NCBI GenBank assembly: GCA_003864495.1
Contig: ML133366.1
Coordinates: 1,278,871 to 1,342,870, forward strand
DNA length: 64,000 nt
Direction: 5' to 3'
From: Nemopilema nomurai
Taxonomy: Eukaryota; Cnidaria; Scyphozoa; Rhizostomeae; Rhizostomatidae
Part shown: positions 12,270 to 23,460 of the stretch, piece after piece
Numbering within the stretch: the stretch's first letter is position 1
How the letters are laid out: every line of letters starts with the position of its first letter
The notes under the pieces: model-generated
Databases searched by the model: none
What the model saw: only the letters and a program-made list of their open reading frames with translations
What the model was told of the DNA's origin: nothing
Position numbers and translations under genes: made by a program

Positions 12270-12901
12270 CGCTTTTCAAAATCCCTTTTCAGGTTTTTGG
12301 GCTCCATATCTAGATAAGTTCAAGTCGTAGAAAGAAACGGAAAACAGCGAAAAAAACTCTACAAAATATGCGAAAATAGTTTTTCGCTTCATATGACCTT
12401 TAATCATCAATATGTAGAGGAAAATGCACCTTCTTTCATGTGGCTAAAGAATCTCTTCATCTTTGAAGAACTCTTGTTGATGTTGATGTTTGCAGAGCCT
12501 TTACATCAGGCCGGTTGCATGTAGCTGCATTATATATTTAAATTAGGGCTGTCCAGCTCCCCAAATTGAACTATTCGATTATTCGGATAAAATATTAGTG
12601 ATTATTCGGTTATATGGCGAATATGGGCGTGACCTCATTTGGGTGTGGTCAATAAAATTTTAGTGTGCCAGGGTGTGGCCAATAGAATACAACAAGTGAT
12701 AAAATCTTTCTGTCAGGATTTAAAACTCGCAATATTATAAATTTAGCACACTGTGGAAAGCGATTGTTTGTAAAACCATAGTTACTGGAAAGGGACTGGT
12801 TTGGAAACAAACGTCCGAAAACAATAGGCCCTTTGTTTTATCTTCAGCGCGACGCATTTTTGGTCACATGACCAAAACGCTACCAAGGTTAGAATAAAAA
12901 C

Positions 12902-14370
12902 ATGGAGGACGAACAAGTGGATGTGTGGTTTCAAGGAGACGATGATATATTGGAATTTATCAGAGCTGTAGATGAACAGGATGCTATGAATAGTGAATAG
13001 CAGAAGCCGCTATTGATGTGAGTAGAGATTTTTAAATGTCCTATGGTCTTGTTGCATTACTTACAAAGAAAAGGGTGGTAAACAAGAACGGGATTTCCCA
13101 TCAAGGATATGCTCTCAAATGCAACGAATATGTTTGAAATCTCATATCATATCTACTGTTAATAATTTCAAAGAATTGGTTTGGTTTTTTCCCAGAACTC
13201 GTGAATACTTTTTAGGCCTGGCCTGGTCCTTGCACTGCTTTCTTGCTTGGGAGAAAAAAGATCTCCAGAGCATCACGATTCCTATGTTTGCGATTAGTTT
13301 TAAAAATAAATAAACCATCATTTATTCCGGTTGGAGCTGCACAAACTATGTTGAGATTCTTGTCCTCTATAAATTGTGACAAGAAATTCAAGACTTCAGC
13401 AGCTTTGACAAGGCACAGCAAATTAATGCATGCTGAAGTGGCACTGAAACCTGAAAGGGTCACAATACTTCTATTTGATGCTTGCAATGATGTATCAAAG
13501 GATAAGTGTTATGGAGATGAAATAAACAAGGTCTTTACACAGTATTACTGGGAGGATTGTTTTAAACAGCCGGCATTTGTCAAAAGTGAATTTTATCAAA
13601 CAATAGATAAACTATGCTTGATGTTATCGCAAACAAAAGACAAAGAGAAGTTTTACAGTAAATTTTATGAAATCATTGTTCAAGATGCCATGGAATATTT
13701 TCCATTGATGTCCATTGATGATTCAACACTTCTACTGATTACAGTATGTGAAAAGCTCATTAATGAAGTTACTTTGACTGGGGAAAATTCAACAGTTAAA
13801 GAATCTAAAAGATTTGTGCCAAACCAGAGAGATAAGGCTGCAGTTCAATACCTTGGTGGATATGTATTGAGAAAGTTACGCTATGCAGTTAAACCAACCT
13901 GTCCAGAAAAAGAGCTTGTCATAACCTTGCTGGAAGCAAACAAAGTAGAAGATGTTGCATCTCAGGTGCTCGTCTCCACTATAAGCAGAGGTGGACTCTG
14001 GGGCATATCTCCACATATGTGTTTTCTTCTTCTTGAGGCTGAGAAAACATTTAGGCAAGAAACTTCAAGCAAAAAGTCATTCAATCATATTGCTATATAC
14101 CAAATGGTTGAAAGCCTAATGAAAAACATGTTAGTGGTAGATTTATTTAACACAGTGCTGGAAGACTGTAGCTGCTACAGTGAAAAGTGTGAGGAGATTG
14201 CCTTTAATGTGTTAGAAAAAATATTCACATTGTACCTTCGAGTCCGTTCATTTTCTTTTGTTAAAGATATTACTGAAAAACTTAAAGCAAAAGATTCAAC
14301 ACTCAAAAAAGGGAAGGCATTAAGGAAAGAACTTAAAAACAATGCAGATAAAAGCAAGATTGGAGAATGA
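12902..14370 (+). pseudogene. C2H2 finger plus P-type C-terminal domain gene of P1
   Basis: Role unknown; I infer an accessory or split-off part of the P transposase. An acidic first exon starts at 12902 (MEDEQVDVWFQGDDD) but meets a TAG before the GTGAGT donor near 13018. The main exon runs to 14370. Its C2H2 finger (NCDKKFKTSAALTRHSKLMH) has Ser at the first Cys position. A domain follows with QYLGGYVLRKL, ISRGGLWGI and LYLRVRSFSFVKDI, then a basic tail. QYLGGYV resembles the YIAGYV motif in the C-terminal part of P transposases. The intact relative is at 20466-22010. The first-exon stop and the lost zinc ligand suggest decay, although the main frame is still open. Confidence 0.7.
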
Positions 14371-15007
14371 CTGTATAACCAACCTTTTTCTATCATTAGA
14401 AAATTCAATGCTTGACAAACTACTTTGTAATACTTTTTTATCAGATATTCGTAAATAAGAGAACTTTCGATGTCATTTGTGGTGTTTTGTTTGTACTGTC
14501 AGTCTTCCAAATGGCTGGGGTAGAGAGGTAAAACAAGGATTCTTTGAACAAGGATCCATGAGCTCTAAGGTAGTCTGAGTAGATGTAAATTCACATGTTC
14601 ATAGTTATGCCAGTTAGGTTCTAATTTGCAATTCAATGTGTATATTCATAATAATTAAGCAGTTGGTAATCATATAAATGTTTCCAAACTTTTGTGAACA
14701 TAAGTGCAAGATACAGTCAAGCTTATACAAATTTATTTGACTTAAATACAAATTAATTTGAAAAAATTGGATGGGACTTTTAGCAAGGGCTGTGCTGTTT
14801 GAAGTATCATTGTCAGTACAAAAAATATGAAAGGCCAAAGAGCAGTTACCAGCTATTTTAGATAGGAACATATTATCCATTTTTATTCCTTAGTTAATTG
14901 ACTTGTTCTAATGAATTCTGCTAAACACTTTAAAAGAAGCCCAAAAGCTATGCATAAGAAATTAATGTACTTTACAAGTGCTGTTCTTCATTCTCTCTTC
15001 CTACAGT

Positions 15008-17740
15008 CTACTTCCGCTTTCTTTTGGCCAAAGCCCCACTGTCAACATTATACCAAGAAGATTTCTTTTTCAAGCCAGAATATTTTCCACTTGTATTTCC
15101 CGAAACGGTTCTTATTGAGCGCTGAATCCTTATGGTGTTTGCGTTGTACCCAAACTGGTAGATAGTTGGGTTGTCACTGCGTCTTCCCAGTGCTCGTTGT
15201 CTTCCAAAATATTCCTCTGCATTGTCTTGATTAAACCTCTCTGTTAACACATAAGGCATACCCGAAGAGAGTAGATAAGGAATACATTCCACAACAGCTA
15301 GTATCGTTGTTTTTAATCCAACAAAAGTTTGATTAGATATAAACATCCTTTGCTGTTCATCTTTACTGTATCCACCTTTGTGGTTTGCTATTGAGTCCTT
15401 CCACTTCTCAAAGAAACCTAAAACATCTTCTAATAAAATATTAAGTCTTGCATCATCTACTGATTTGTAGGGGGCAAGCGTTGGTTTTCTCTTCCTGGTG
15501 TACTCTATCAGACTTCTAACATTCAGACAGTCAAAAAATGTATCCATTTGATTGCATAAATTTGCTGTTTGAGAACAATCTTCAGGACTAAACTTTCTTA
15601 AAATTGAAGCAACGCTCGAGCTCAACACTTGAACTGCAAGACGTACCTTCATCTTTGAATAGCTTGTGAGCTTAATATGTTCGTTAGTTAATCTTGGAAG
15701 AAACTTTAGCCCACTCTCTAGATCAGAATTGTAGAGATTAACTATATGACGCCAAATAATATGCTTGCCATCTTTCCACATATACCGTGAACACTGACCA
15801 GAACCAGAATTTAACAAACAGTTCCTAACAGTTTTCAATAAATGTGGTGGATCACTGAAAAAGTAAATGTACCTTTGGCAACAGAATATATTTATTGTGC
15901 GGTAGACAACATCTTGGCAACTGTTTCCATCCATTCCGCTATGAAGTTTGAAAAATTTACGATTTGCAGATGCACCATCACAAATAGTAGCTATCACCCA
16001 AAGATTACAATTCCTTTCTAGTATGGCCACGCATCTCCAAAATAATGGTGTAATTTGGGTGGCTGTCAAAATTTTTGTTGCGAAGTAGGCTAATGGAAAT
16101 TCCGAATCTGATGAGACACCACGCACAAAGAACAACAGTGCATGTGTTGCCAATTTTTTTTCATTATCAAGGCCTGCCTCATTCATATCTGCATCACCTA
16201 AGTCAGTGAATCCAATCAGTTGGCCATCATATTTATTGAATACAAGACCTGACGCAATTTTCATTTCATCAAAGGAAACTACAACATATCTTTGATGCCC
16301 TTTCAGGTTTTGTGATGAACATTTTAACTCTTCTATAACATGAGGATTAAAGCCAGCTTGGGGGCGGATTGCATTTCTGTAATCACGGAGTGTTCTCTTG
16401 CTTGGCAGACATAAAATGCCAGATTTACAAAGTTCGTCATAGGCAGATGATGACTTTGATGCAATTGCTAGACAAAACCTTATTATCATTGGGTGATATC
16501 TGTTAGATTTACTATTGTGGTACTTCATTTGTTCTCTCCAAAATAATTTCATGAATGGTGATGCTTTTTCAATATTTCTTTCCATTATTGTTGCTATGTC
16601 ACCACTTAAGTCATTGTCAACTTCAACACTCTTTGTTTTGATAGCTCTGTCCATTTGAGTAATTTTCTGCTCTAAAGCAGCACATTTTAATCTTTGATGA
16701 AGAACAGTTGCTCTCAGCTTTGATTTGCTGCAAGCACTCAATGGAGCTCTATTTTTAGGCATTCATTGTCCTTGTTCTTTTTCCCATTTGCTGTTTGGAA
16801 AGCTTTCTCATCTGCAGCTTTACAGTCTGTGCACATTTCATTACGAGGGCTGGGTTTCAAGATCTGGCATTGCTTGGATCTAAAAATTGTATATATTCAA
16901 ATGATACAGAGCTACTAAAGTCAACAGTCTTTGGTATAACATGAGTTATTGTTTGAGCATGCAAGTTGAAGACTCCAGGACATATTTCCTGTTCTTTAAT
17001 TCTCGAAATGAGAGAAGATACCCTTGTGTATTTGACTGATTTTCCTATCTCACCATATATCTCATGCTTGCTTGGCAATTTCCAGTTAAAAACTGCAATA
17101 TCAATCTGCAGATTTTTGTCAATTATCAAGTGGTATTTTGGTAATGCAAGAGACGGGTCAAATGCTTTGAGATGAATTTCAGTTCCCAAGTCAGATATAA
17201 TCCATTCTGTAAGTGAAGATTTCTCAATACCTCTTTTCAAACTATCAGAGTTTTGGTAGACAGCCTTATTAATTGGCAAGTTGTCTTGGACAATATTGAG
17301 ATGGCGCCTTTCTGAAACAGCAGTTGTACTGTCATGGCTTTTCTGAGGCAAGTTCAATTCTGGCAGGGCACCAGGTCGTAATGACTTGAATCCTTTGGCT
17401 GAAAAAAACATTGGTATGTACATAAGGTGTAGGCCTATATCTTTATTATTCTCCTGAAAGGTTTGAGTTTTATTTAAATTTGATATGTAAGGAAAAGTTG
17501 TTGAAATAGATATGCTCCATGTTTTACAAATAAAATTCACTATTTTTACAAATAAAATAATTTTACCTCGAGTTTCTTTCCAAGTACGAGGACGGGATTT
17601 GGAAGTAAAGAATCGATGTTTTCAATGGTGGTCTAGAGTCTTGGAAATAAAAAATCCGAGGCTTTTGATTAGCCTATCTGATATTTACCAGACTTATTTG
17701 CGCGATTTGTAAAACATTCATTGAACGTGCAGTTAACCAT
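15008..17740 (-). pseudogene. P1 transposase, THAP plus RNase H-like core
   Basis: P-superfamily transposase. The N-terminus (ATG at 17740, MVNCTFNECFTNRANK) is the start of a THAP finger, cut by a donor near 17691. An open frame 17540-16857 follows (SLRPGALPEL, the THAP exit), then two frame changes with CTDC between them. The catalytic frame 16762-15008 is uninterrupted over 584 residues: FMKLFWREQ, SFDEMKIASG (likely first Asp), ICDGASANRKFF (second), DPPHLLKTVRN, KMKVRLAVQVLSSSVA, and YVLTERFNQDNAEEYFGRQR (likely Glu). It ends soon after that motif, lacking the C-terminal region with the (Y)IAGYV motif seen in P3 and P4. It is convergent with the plus-strand gene that has a similar motif. 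Confidence 0.8.
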
Positions 17741-18238
17741 TATGTGTTTGCGAAGTGAAAGTAATTCTCCATGACGCCAAAGAAACCAACGAATTAGACA
17801 TAAGTCGCATTTAGGCCAATTTCGCTTGGTAGCGCTTTGGTCATGTGACCAACTTTTTCCAGAACAATAAGATATTGCGCAATCTCAAGTGTTTCCAAAC
17901 CAGTCTCTTTTCCAGTAACTATGGTAAAACGTAATCATTGCGATGTGTAGTTTAAGCTGTTTCTAAAGCACTTATGCCACCTAATTTGGCGCCAAATTTT
18001 TTTCGTCTGATAATTGTAAGTAATGACTATCTGAACATATCTGCAAAATATTTCAACTAAATGGGGTTTTTAAAGCCCCCAAAACAGTCGTTCAAATTTT
18101 GGCGGGAAACCCGTCACGTGATGCTGTGACGTAAAAGTTGACAACCTGCGTACTGTTGACATTGCTCCATATATCCATATTTTTGAAAAATGATTATTAA
18201 TTGACTAAAATATAAAGGTGCTTTGAAATTAGAAAAGT

Positions 18239-18400
18239 ATGCCTCATTGTGTTGCCTACGGATGCATGCACGCCGACAGTACGGGAAGTGCCGACAGACA
18301 TCACAAATTTCCACGGGACGGAACTTTGCGGAAGCCCTGGATGGCATTAATCAAGCTAGAATGTTTAAGTGTAAGTCGGCACTCAGGAGTTTTTCGGCAC
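18239..18400 (+). pseudogene. THAP finger exon, orphan
   Basis: Reads MPHCVAYGCMHADS, then HHKFPRD and KPWMALIKLE, the first half of a THAP C2CH DNA-binding finger. It ends near a GTAAGT at 18371. No second THAP half or catalytic part follows, so it is a fragment of a THAP transposase gene. Confidence 0.7.
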
Positions 18401-18479
18401 TCAAAATTTACTTATTCTTAGGTTCTATGAACAATATACTGACAGGGCAGAAGACACACAAAATATAGGGGATTTGGGG

Positions 18480-18720
18480 CGGGGCACCTTCACTCCAAGT
18501 GAATGCATATTCAAGCAACAACTGATGGCAAGCAACAAAAAACAAGCCAGAATGACTGGCTATGCACGCGAGACTGTCTTTCTCTATGATGTCCGCAACT
18601 GCTGCAATCTCTTGACAACAAATGGCATCGGCTTGCTTCCCCACAACTGTGGACCACAACTACAAGCCTTCCGCATGTGCACCTAAAACTTTTTGATGCT
18701 GCATTATTAATCATCTGAGA
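18480..18720 (-). pseudogene. P2X7-type cysteine-domain fragment
   Basis: On minus, FRCTCGRL is followed after a frame change by KQADAICCQEIAAVADII, SLACIASHS and HQLLLEYAF. This is the WCxCG / CCxE / CIxxH / VLxxA series of the P2X7-type domain. It is convergent with the THAP exon at 18239, as in the other two elements with this domain. The frame change makes it a remnant. Confidence 0.6.
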
Positions 18721-20080
18721 TTTTTTCAATGTTCTACAATTGAACGAGCAAATTTAATGATTTTTAAATTCTAGTTTCAAAACCAGTTTGTACATCCAGC
18801 CTTCCAACCCAAGCCAAAATTTATTGCAAAATAGAAGGAAAGGTCTATGTTAAAAAGCCGAATTAATACATGAAACTGATCTTATCATGCATTTTTCGAG
18901 TAAATTTGAAAAAATATACCATTCGGTATTCCCAACTCGATAAGTTTGCTCTAACTCCATCTCGTTTTCCTCATTACTACGTTCCTCGTCTGATCCTTAT
19001 GAACTTGAAGTCCTGTCATTCGCCGCGTTATCCGATCGTAAATGTGGTTCTAAATTGTAGGTACAACTACCATCCCATAGCTATTGCCATACCCCAATTC
19101 GGAATCACTCGTTTTAAGCAAACTAGATCATTTTAAGCAAACTAGATCAACTTCTACGTCACGCGGTCACGTGATATTTTCTTAAAATTGCGTCCACGGC
19201 CCCCCCCCCCCTAAATAGAATTTTTGTCGAAAAACTTCAAAATACTTGATTTTGGCCTATTCCCCACCGAAAGCATCAATAAAATGACATAGTAAAATAG
19301 GCGGCATAAAACCTTTGAGTTTTTATTCAAAAAAATTAAAGTGTTCGCACTTTCTGATAGCGGACTGCATCTCTTTTTACTAACGATGTTCCCTGCTGCA
19401 GAAAAGACTCTTTTCGATAGTTTTCCTCACAGCAAGAAAGCCGCCTCCATGCACGTTTGTCTTGGATCTGTCATTGCTCTTTGACAAGTCATCGCTATTC
19501 GACAAGTCATTGCTATTCGACCAGTCATTGCTTTCGATCAGTCATCATTATTCGACTAATCATTGCTATTCGAATAGCTCGAATAATCGCACTATTCGGC
19601 TACACCCGAATATTCGGTTAGTGTATGACGTAACCGAATAATAAGCCAAGCAACCGAATATTGATTATTCGTCCTTCGGTGGACAGGCCTTATTTGAATT
19701 GTTTTTGTTTACAGATAGTGCCTATTTTATATATTTTTGATTCATTGTTTTGGTTCACAAAATAAAGTAATCTGATTTTTGGTCTACACAGAAAAGTTGT
19801 AAGGCTTTCAAAGTATTGCAGCGAAAAATTATAATGTGAGCAATCAATGGTATCAATTGAGTCCATCTGAAAAAGAAAGCTGTTGTGAAGAAACAATGAA
19901 ATTGAAATTGATCAAATTTCTCAATGTGAAAAGACAGAGCTTATAAAGAAGCATAACAAGAAGTTTCTAGTTTTCTTTAATTGTTTTCCTTTCAACTTCA
20001 TTAGGAGCAGCACTTTGGTTTTCTTTTCATGATGTTCATGATTTTCATGATTTTCATGATTTTATTCATTCTTTTCAGAT

Positions 20081-20232
20081 AACTATTCTTGAGCAGCTTG
20101 ATGTTGAGTGTGGTGGCATTTTGGTTGATGAAAACAATGATCCTTCATACTGTGGTTCACGAAGAGGCATCAACTGTATTATTATCAGCAGTAGAATTGA
20201 CTCAGAGTTCAGAAAATACTTTAGTATTTAAT
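20081..20232 (+). other. Possible orphan exon, unrecognised
   Basis: After a pyrimidine-rich acceptor (ttcttttcag) the frame reads ITILEQLDVECGGILVDENN and stops at TAA near 20230. It is coding-like in composition, but I do not recognise it and found no linked exon. A short TTTTCATGA microsatellite precedes it (about 20027-20070). Confidence 0.25.
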
Positions 20233-20465
20233 AACAACGAGACAAGTTGTGAAGGATTTTTTTGCTCCATCCACTGCCAGAACCAGTACTTTTAATATAT
20301 ACCCAGGATGAAAATGTTAAACCGTTCATGTTTTAACCAATGCGAGAACATAGTCAAAAGAAAAGTTTAGTCTGGAATCTACCCCCGTGTTCTATTGTTC
20401 TCCGACATTATGTTGCGCGATTTCACTGGAGCGTGGCGAAGGTGCATACTACCAATTCGTAAGCA

Positions 20466-22010
20466 TGGCTACGACTGGCGACTACGTGCATGGGGATGAT
20501 CTTGATCTCATTTTGGAGCTTTTGGAAGAAGACTTTTTCGAAAAAGATGATTCTGTTCAATCACACATCGATTCAGTTTTGTCAGAGGTTAGTAGAAGCT
20601 TGGATTAATCAAAATATACGGACCAATTGATGACTTATTCAAGGGGCTTTCGTTTAGGCCATAACCCCGAAACTCAATCTATCTATTGAAGGCAATACCT
20701 TAATATCGCGGGTGATAGAATCACATCAAGTTGAACAAAATATTTACAAAAAGTTCAGCAAGAAACTTTATTTAGCTTCAAATTATGTTTCAGGTAAAAC
20801 CGAGAGACTGATTTTGCTAGAGCCTCTGGCAGAGGAGTCGGCAATCAATAAGGAAAGGCCTTGGTATTCAGCCCGACCAAATTTAACCCAACCAAACAGA
20901 ATTTACCCAGCCTGGATTGAAAAGAAATCGAACACTTTTAAATTATTTGTATATTTTCTTTAATTTTAGATAGCAATAAATATCGAAGATGACAATAAAT
21001 GCCCAAAATGTGATAGCGTTTTTAAAACGGCGAGAGGCGTGAAGCAACACTTGAGCAGAAGCCACAAAGTTGATAAAAAGGCCAAGCTGCATCCATTGCA
21101 ATTGAAAAAATTTGTTGAAAAATGTGCCACAAAGTTGGCATCTGAACAGTGCTATCCTGCTTCTATTCAGAATGAGTTCTTCGGATACCATATTACCATC
21201 GACGAAGCTGTCTCTTTGTATACTGTGCTGGAAAATGTGGTTGAAAACCTGGACCACGAGACGTTCTTGCCCAAGTTTTACAGCATAGTAAAAGAGAACT
21301 GTGATGTATTGTTCAAAGGCATATCAAAGCATCCAACTTTACTGCTTGGCATGGAGCTTGCTAGCCAAATAATGGCTCATGTTGTAGGTATAGAAATTGA
21401 GACAACTGACATTATACAACCCAAGTTGACAACCTTATCAGACAGGGAAAGAAATGCTTTGGCTTACCTAAGTGGATATGTTTGTGGAACCCTTTATCGA
21501 AGACTCCGCAAGGCTACAAGAGACCAGAAGTCTAACCTTGATGACAGCAGGAAACAATATTTGGCCTTGTTACTTGCATCTAAGGTTGATATTGATGATG
21601 CAAAGTTGTCACACACTAAGCTGTTAAACACTAAAAACAGGGGTGGTCTTTGGTGTGTAAATTATGACACCACAATGATTTTTCACATTGCAGAAACACT
21701 GTTTGTGAATACAACTGCCAATACTGGAAGTAGAATTGATGCAGAAGTGATGGTAAATTCATTGTTAGCTGATCCAATCATCTTGAGTAGATGGAGCAAT
21801 GTTGCTAGATCAGCTGAACTTGAAATTTGTAAGGAATTCCAAACAAACTTGCTAGAGCACATGCTCACTTTGTTTTTGAGAGTCAGAGCATTCTCATATG
21901 CTAAAGATATAAAACAGTCACACAAAAGAGTCCAAAAGAAATCACGTCAGAAGTCTCTGAGAACTGAACTGAAAAGAGCCAGCAGTACTCTTGATCAGGG
22001 AAGTGAATAG
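20466..22010 (+). CDS. C2H2 finger plus P-type C-terminal domain protein of P2
   Basis: Two exons: 20466-20588 (acidic, MATTGDYVHGDDLDLILELL, donor gttagt) and about 20970-22010 (acceptor attttag), phase 0, about 388 residues, no stop or frameshift seen. The second exon has a complete C2H2 finger (CPKCDSVFKTARGVKQHLSR, then SH), then a helical region, NALAYLSGYVCGTLYRRLRK, NTKNRGGLWCVN, and the motif LFLRVRAFSYAKDI before a basic tail. It is homologous along its length to the P1 gene at 12902-14370. The YLSGYV motif and the following GGLW resemble the C-terminal part of P transposases. I infer a partner of the minus-strand catalytic gene; no function has been shown. Confidence 0.75.
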
Positions 22011-22828
22011 ATCAACATTGGCTTACTTTTTTATTTACTATAAAGAAATTGTTAATGGGTAGATTTTAATAAAAATTGACTTTCTAACATTCATATTAAC
22101 TGCACAGACTGCGTAAAGAATGTCAAGTTTACAAATTATTTTCATACTAGTTGCACAGTGTTAAAATACCTAAACACTCTCAAAACTGAATTAATCATAA
22201 TGTGATCATGCTTCGAACATGGATGTTGAGTAATGAAAATAAAAGTTATTACTCAAAAAATTGTACAATTAAGAAGCTTTTGACAAAATTACTATTTTAA
22301 TTTGGGAAAGGTAACTTTTGCCAGCACTTTGGAGTATGTGACCAACTTAGTCATGTTTTAAGGAATGAAAAACAATACTCAGATGATGAAGTATTCTTAA
22401 AGAGGAAATGAAACCAAATTTTTTATTTTAAATTCTGAATCCCCGTAATGAATTACCTTATAACCCAGAATTTCAATGTGTTTAGAGAAATTTTGGCTAA
22501 ACTACGAGGGCAATACTGACTTCAATTTTTCAATCAAAAAGTGGCACCGGTGCGCCCTGTTTAACTAGCCTCGTTTTGAATGTTGTGACGTAAAGTTATG
22601 GACACGCGCAGCGTTTCGTAATATTTACATCCCGTTTCTACGTACTGCAACTTTAGATTAGCTATGGAGCCAGGTAACAAAACCAAGGTTCGTGGTGGTC
22701 TACGATGTGTTGTACACACTCTAGACAATAAAAAGCTGTTGTAATGACAGTTATACCAAGGGTTTAAACACCCATCGCTTTCCAAAGGACCCTACTGTAC
22801 GCCGGTGTCACATGCGTTTCGGTAACCT

Positions 22829-23240
22829 TATGCATTTCGGTCCGGGTACACAAACGCATGGCAATTTTGGTTATGCAAAAACGTACCCAAGCACTTAAAG
22901 AAGAGGTAACCAAAACGAATGGTAGAATTTAATATGCATTTCGGTCCGGGTACACAAACGCATGGCAATTTGGGTTATGCAAAAAGGTACCCAAGCACTT
23001 AAACAATAGGCAACCAAAACGAATGGTAGAATTTAGCATGCATTTCGGTCCGGGTACACAAACGCATGGCAATTTTGGTTATGCAAAAAGGTACCCAAGC
23101 ACTTAAAGAAGAGGCAGCCAAAACGAATGGTAGAATTTAGCATGCATTTCGGTCCGGGTACACAAACGCATGGCAATTTTGGTTATACAAAAAGGTACCC
23201 AAGCACTTAAACAATAGGCAACCAAAACGAATGGTAGAAT
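22829..23240. repeat. Four 104-bp tandem units near the Ginger1 end
   Basis: Units start near 22830, 22934, 23038 and 23142 with ATGCATTTCGGTCCGGG, and contain ACAAACGCATGGCAATTT, GGTACCCAAGCACTTAAA and CCAAAACGAATGG. The last block, read inverted, resembles the terminal ATGCGTTTCGGTAACC of Ginger1. These may be extra transposase-binding sites (inference). Confidence 0.8.
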
Positions 23241-23460
23241 TGGGCCTTTCTCTTTGAACTGCACTAATCTAAAAAAAACTAGTTTGTTTACGAAAAAGCT
23301 TAGTTGCAGACATAAATGCAATTTGACGCATGAACCCAGGTCATAATAAAAGGATAGTGAAGAAAATCTAGAAAAACTCGATTCAAAAGGTAGTAAATAT
23401 GTGATTTATAAAACATCAGCAGGTAATATGAAAAATTAAAAAGTAAATTCAGATTTTAAT

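Larger units (their letters stand above)
12777..17923. mobile_element. P-superfamily element P1 with two convergent genes
   Basis: Terminal inverted repeats begin CATAGTTACTGGAAA at 12777 and end at 17923 as its reverse complement. They share GGACTGGTTTGGAAACA-type sequence and an inner block GGTCACATGACCAAA. GTAAAAC flanks both sides (12770-12776 and 17924-17930), a 7-bp duplication or 8 bp with a mismatch. Inside are a C2H2/C-terminal-domain gene on plus and a THAP-P transposase on minus, ending about 640 bp apart. Confidence 0.85.
17960..19310. mobile_element. Possible small THAP/P2X7-type element
   Basis: TTATGCCACCTAA near 17969 and the reverse complement of TTATGCCGCCTAT near 19300 could be terminal repeats bracketing a THAP exon (+) and a P2X7-type exon (-). 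No clear duplication was found, and the pairing is short. Confidence 0.3.
12545..19692. mobile_element. Candidate hAT-type element hosting later insertions
   Basis: Left end AGGGCTGTCCAGC at 12545 and right end ending GTGGACAGGCCTTA at 19692 form a short inverted pair of hAT type. Both sub-terminal regions are rich in ATTCGA/TTCGAAT motifs. The flanks TTTAAATT (12537-12544) and TTTGAATT (19693-19700) match at 7 of 8 positions, the hAT duplication length. No hAT transposase remains. P element P1 lies inside. The end pairing is by eye and the terminus offset differs by one or two bases between sides. Confidence 0.45.

Noticed and set aside
22829..23240. CRISPR-like array
   Set aside because: Units are contiguous 104-bp tandem copies without unique spacers, in a eukaryotic transposon.
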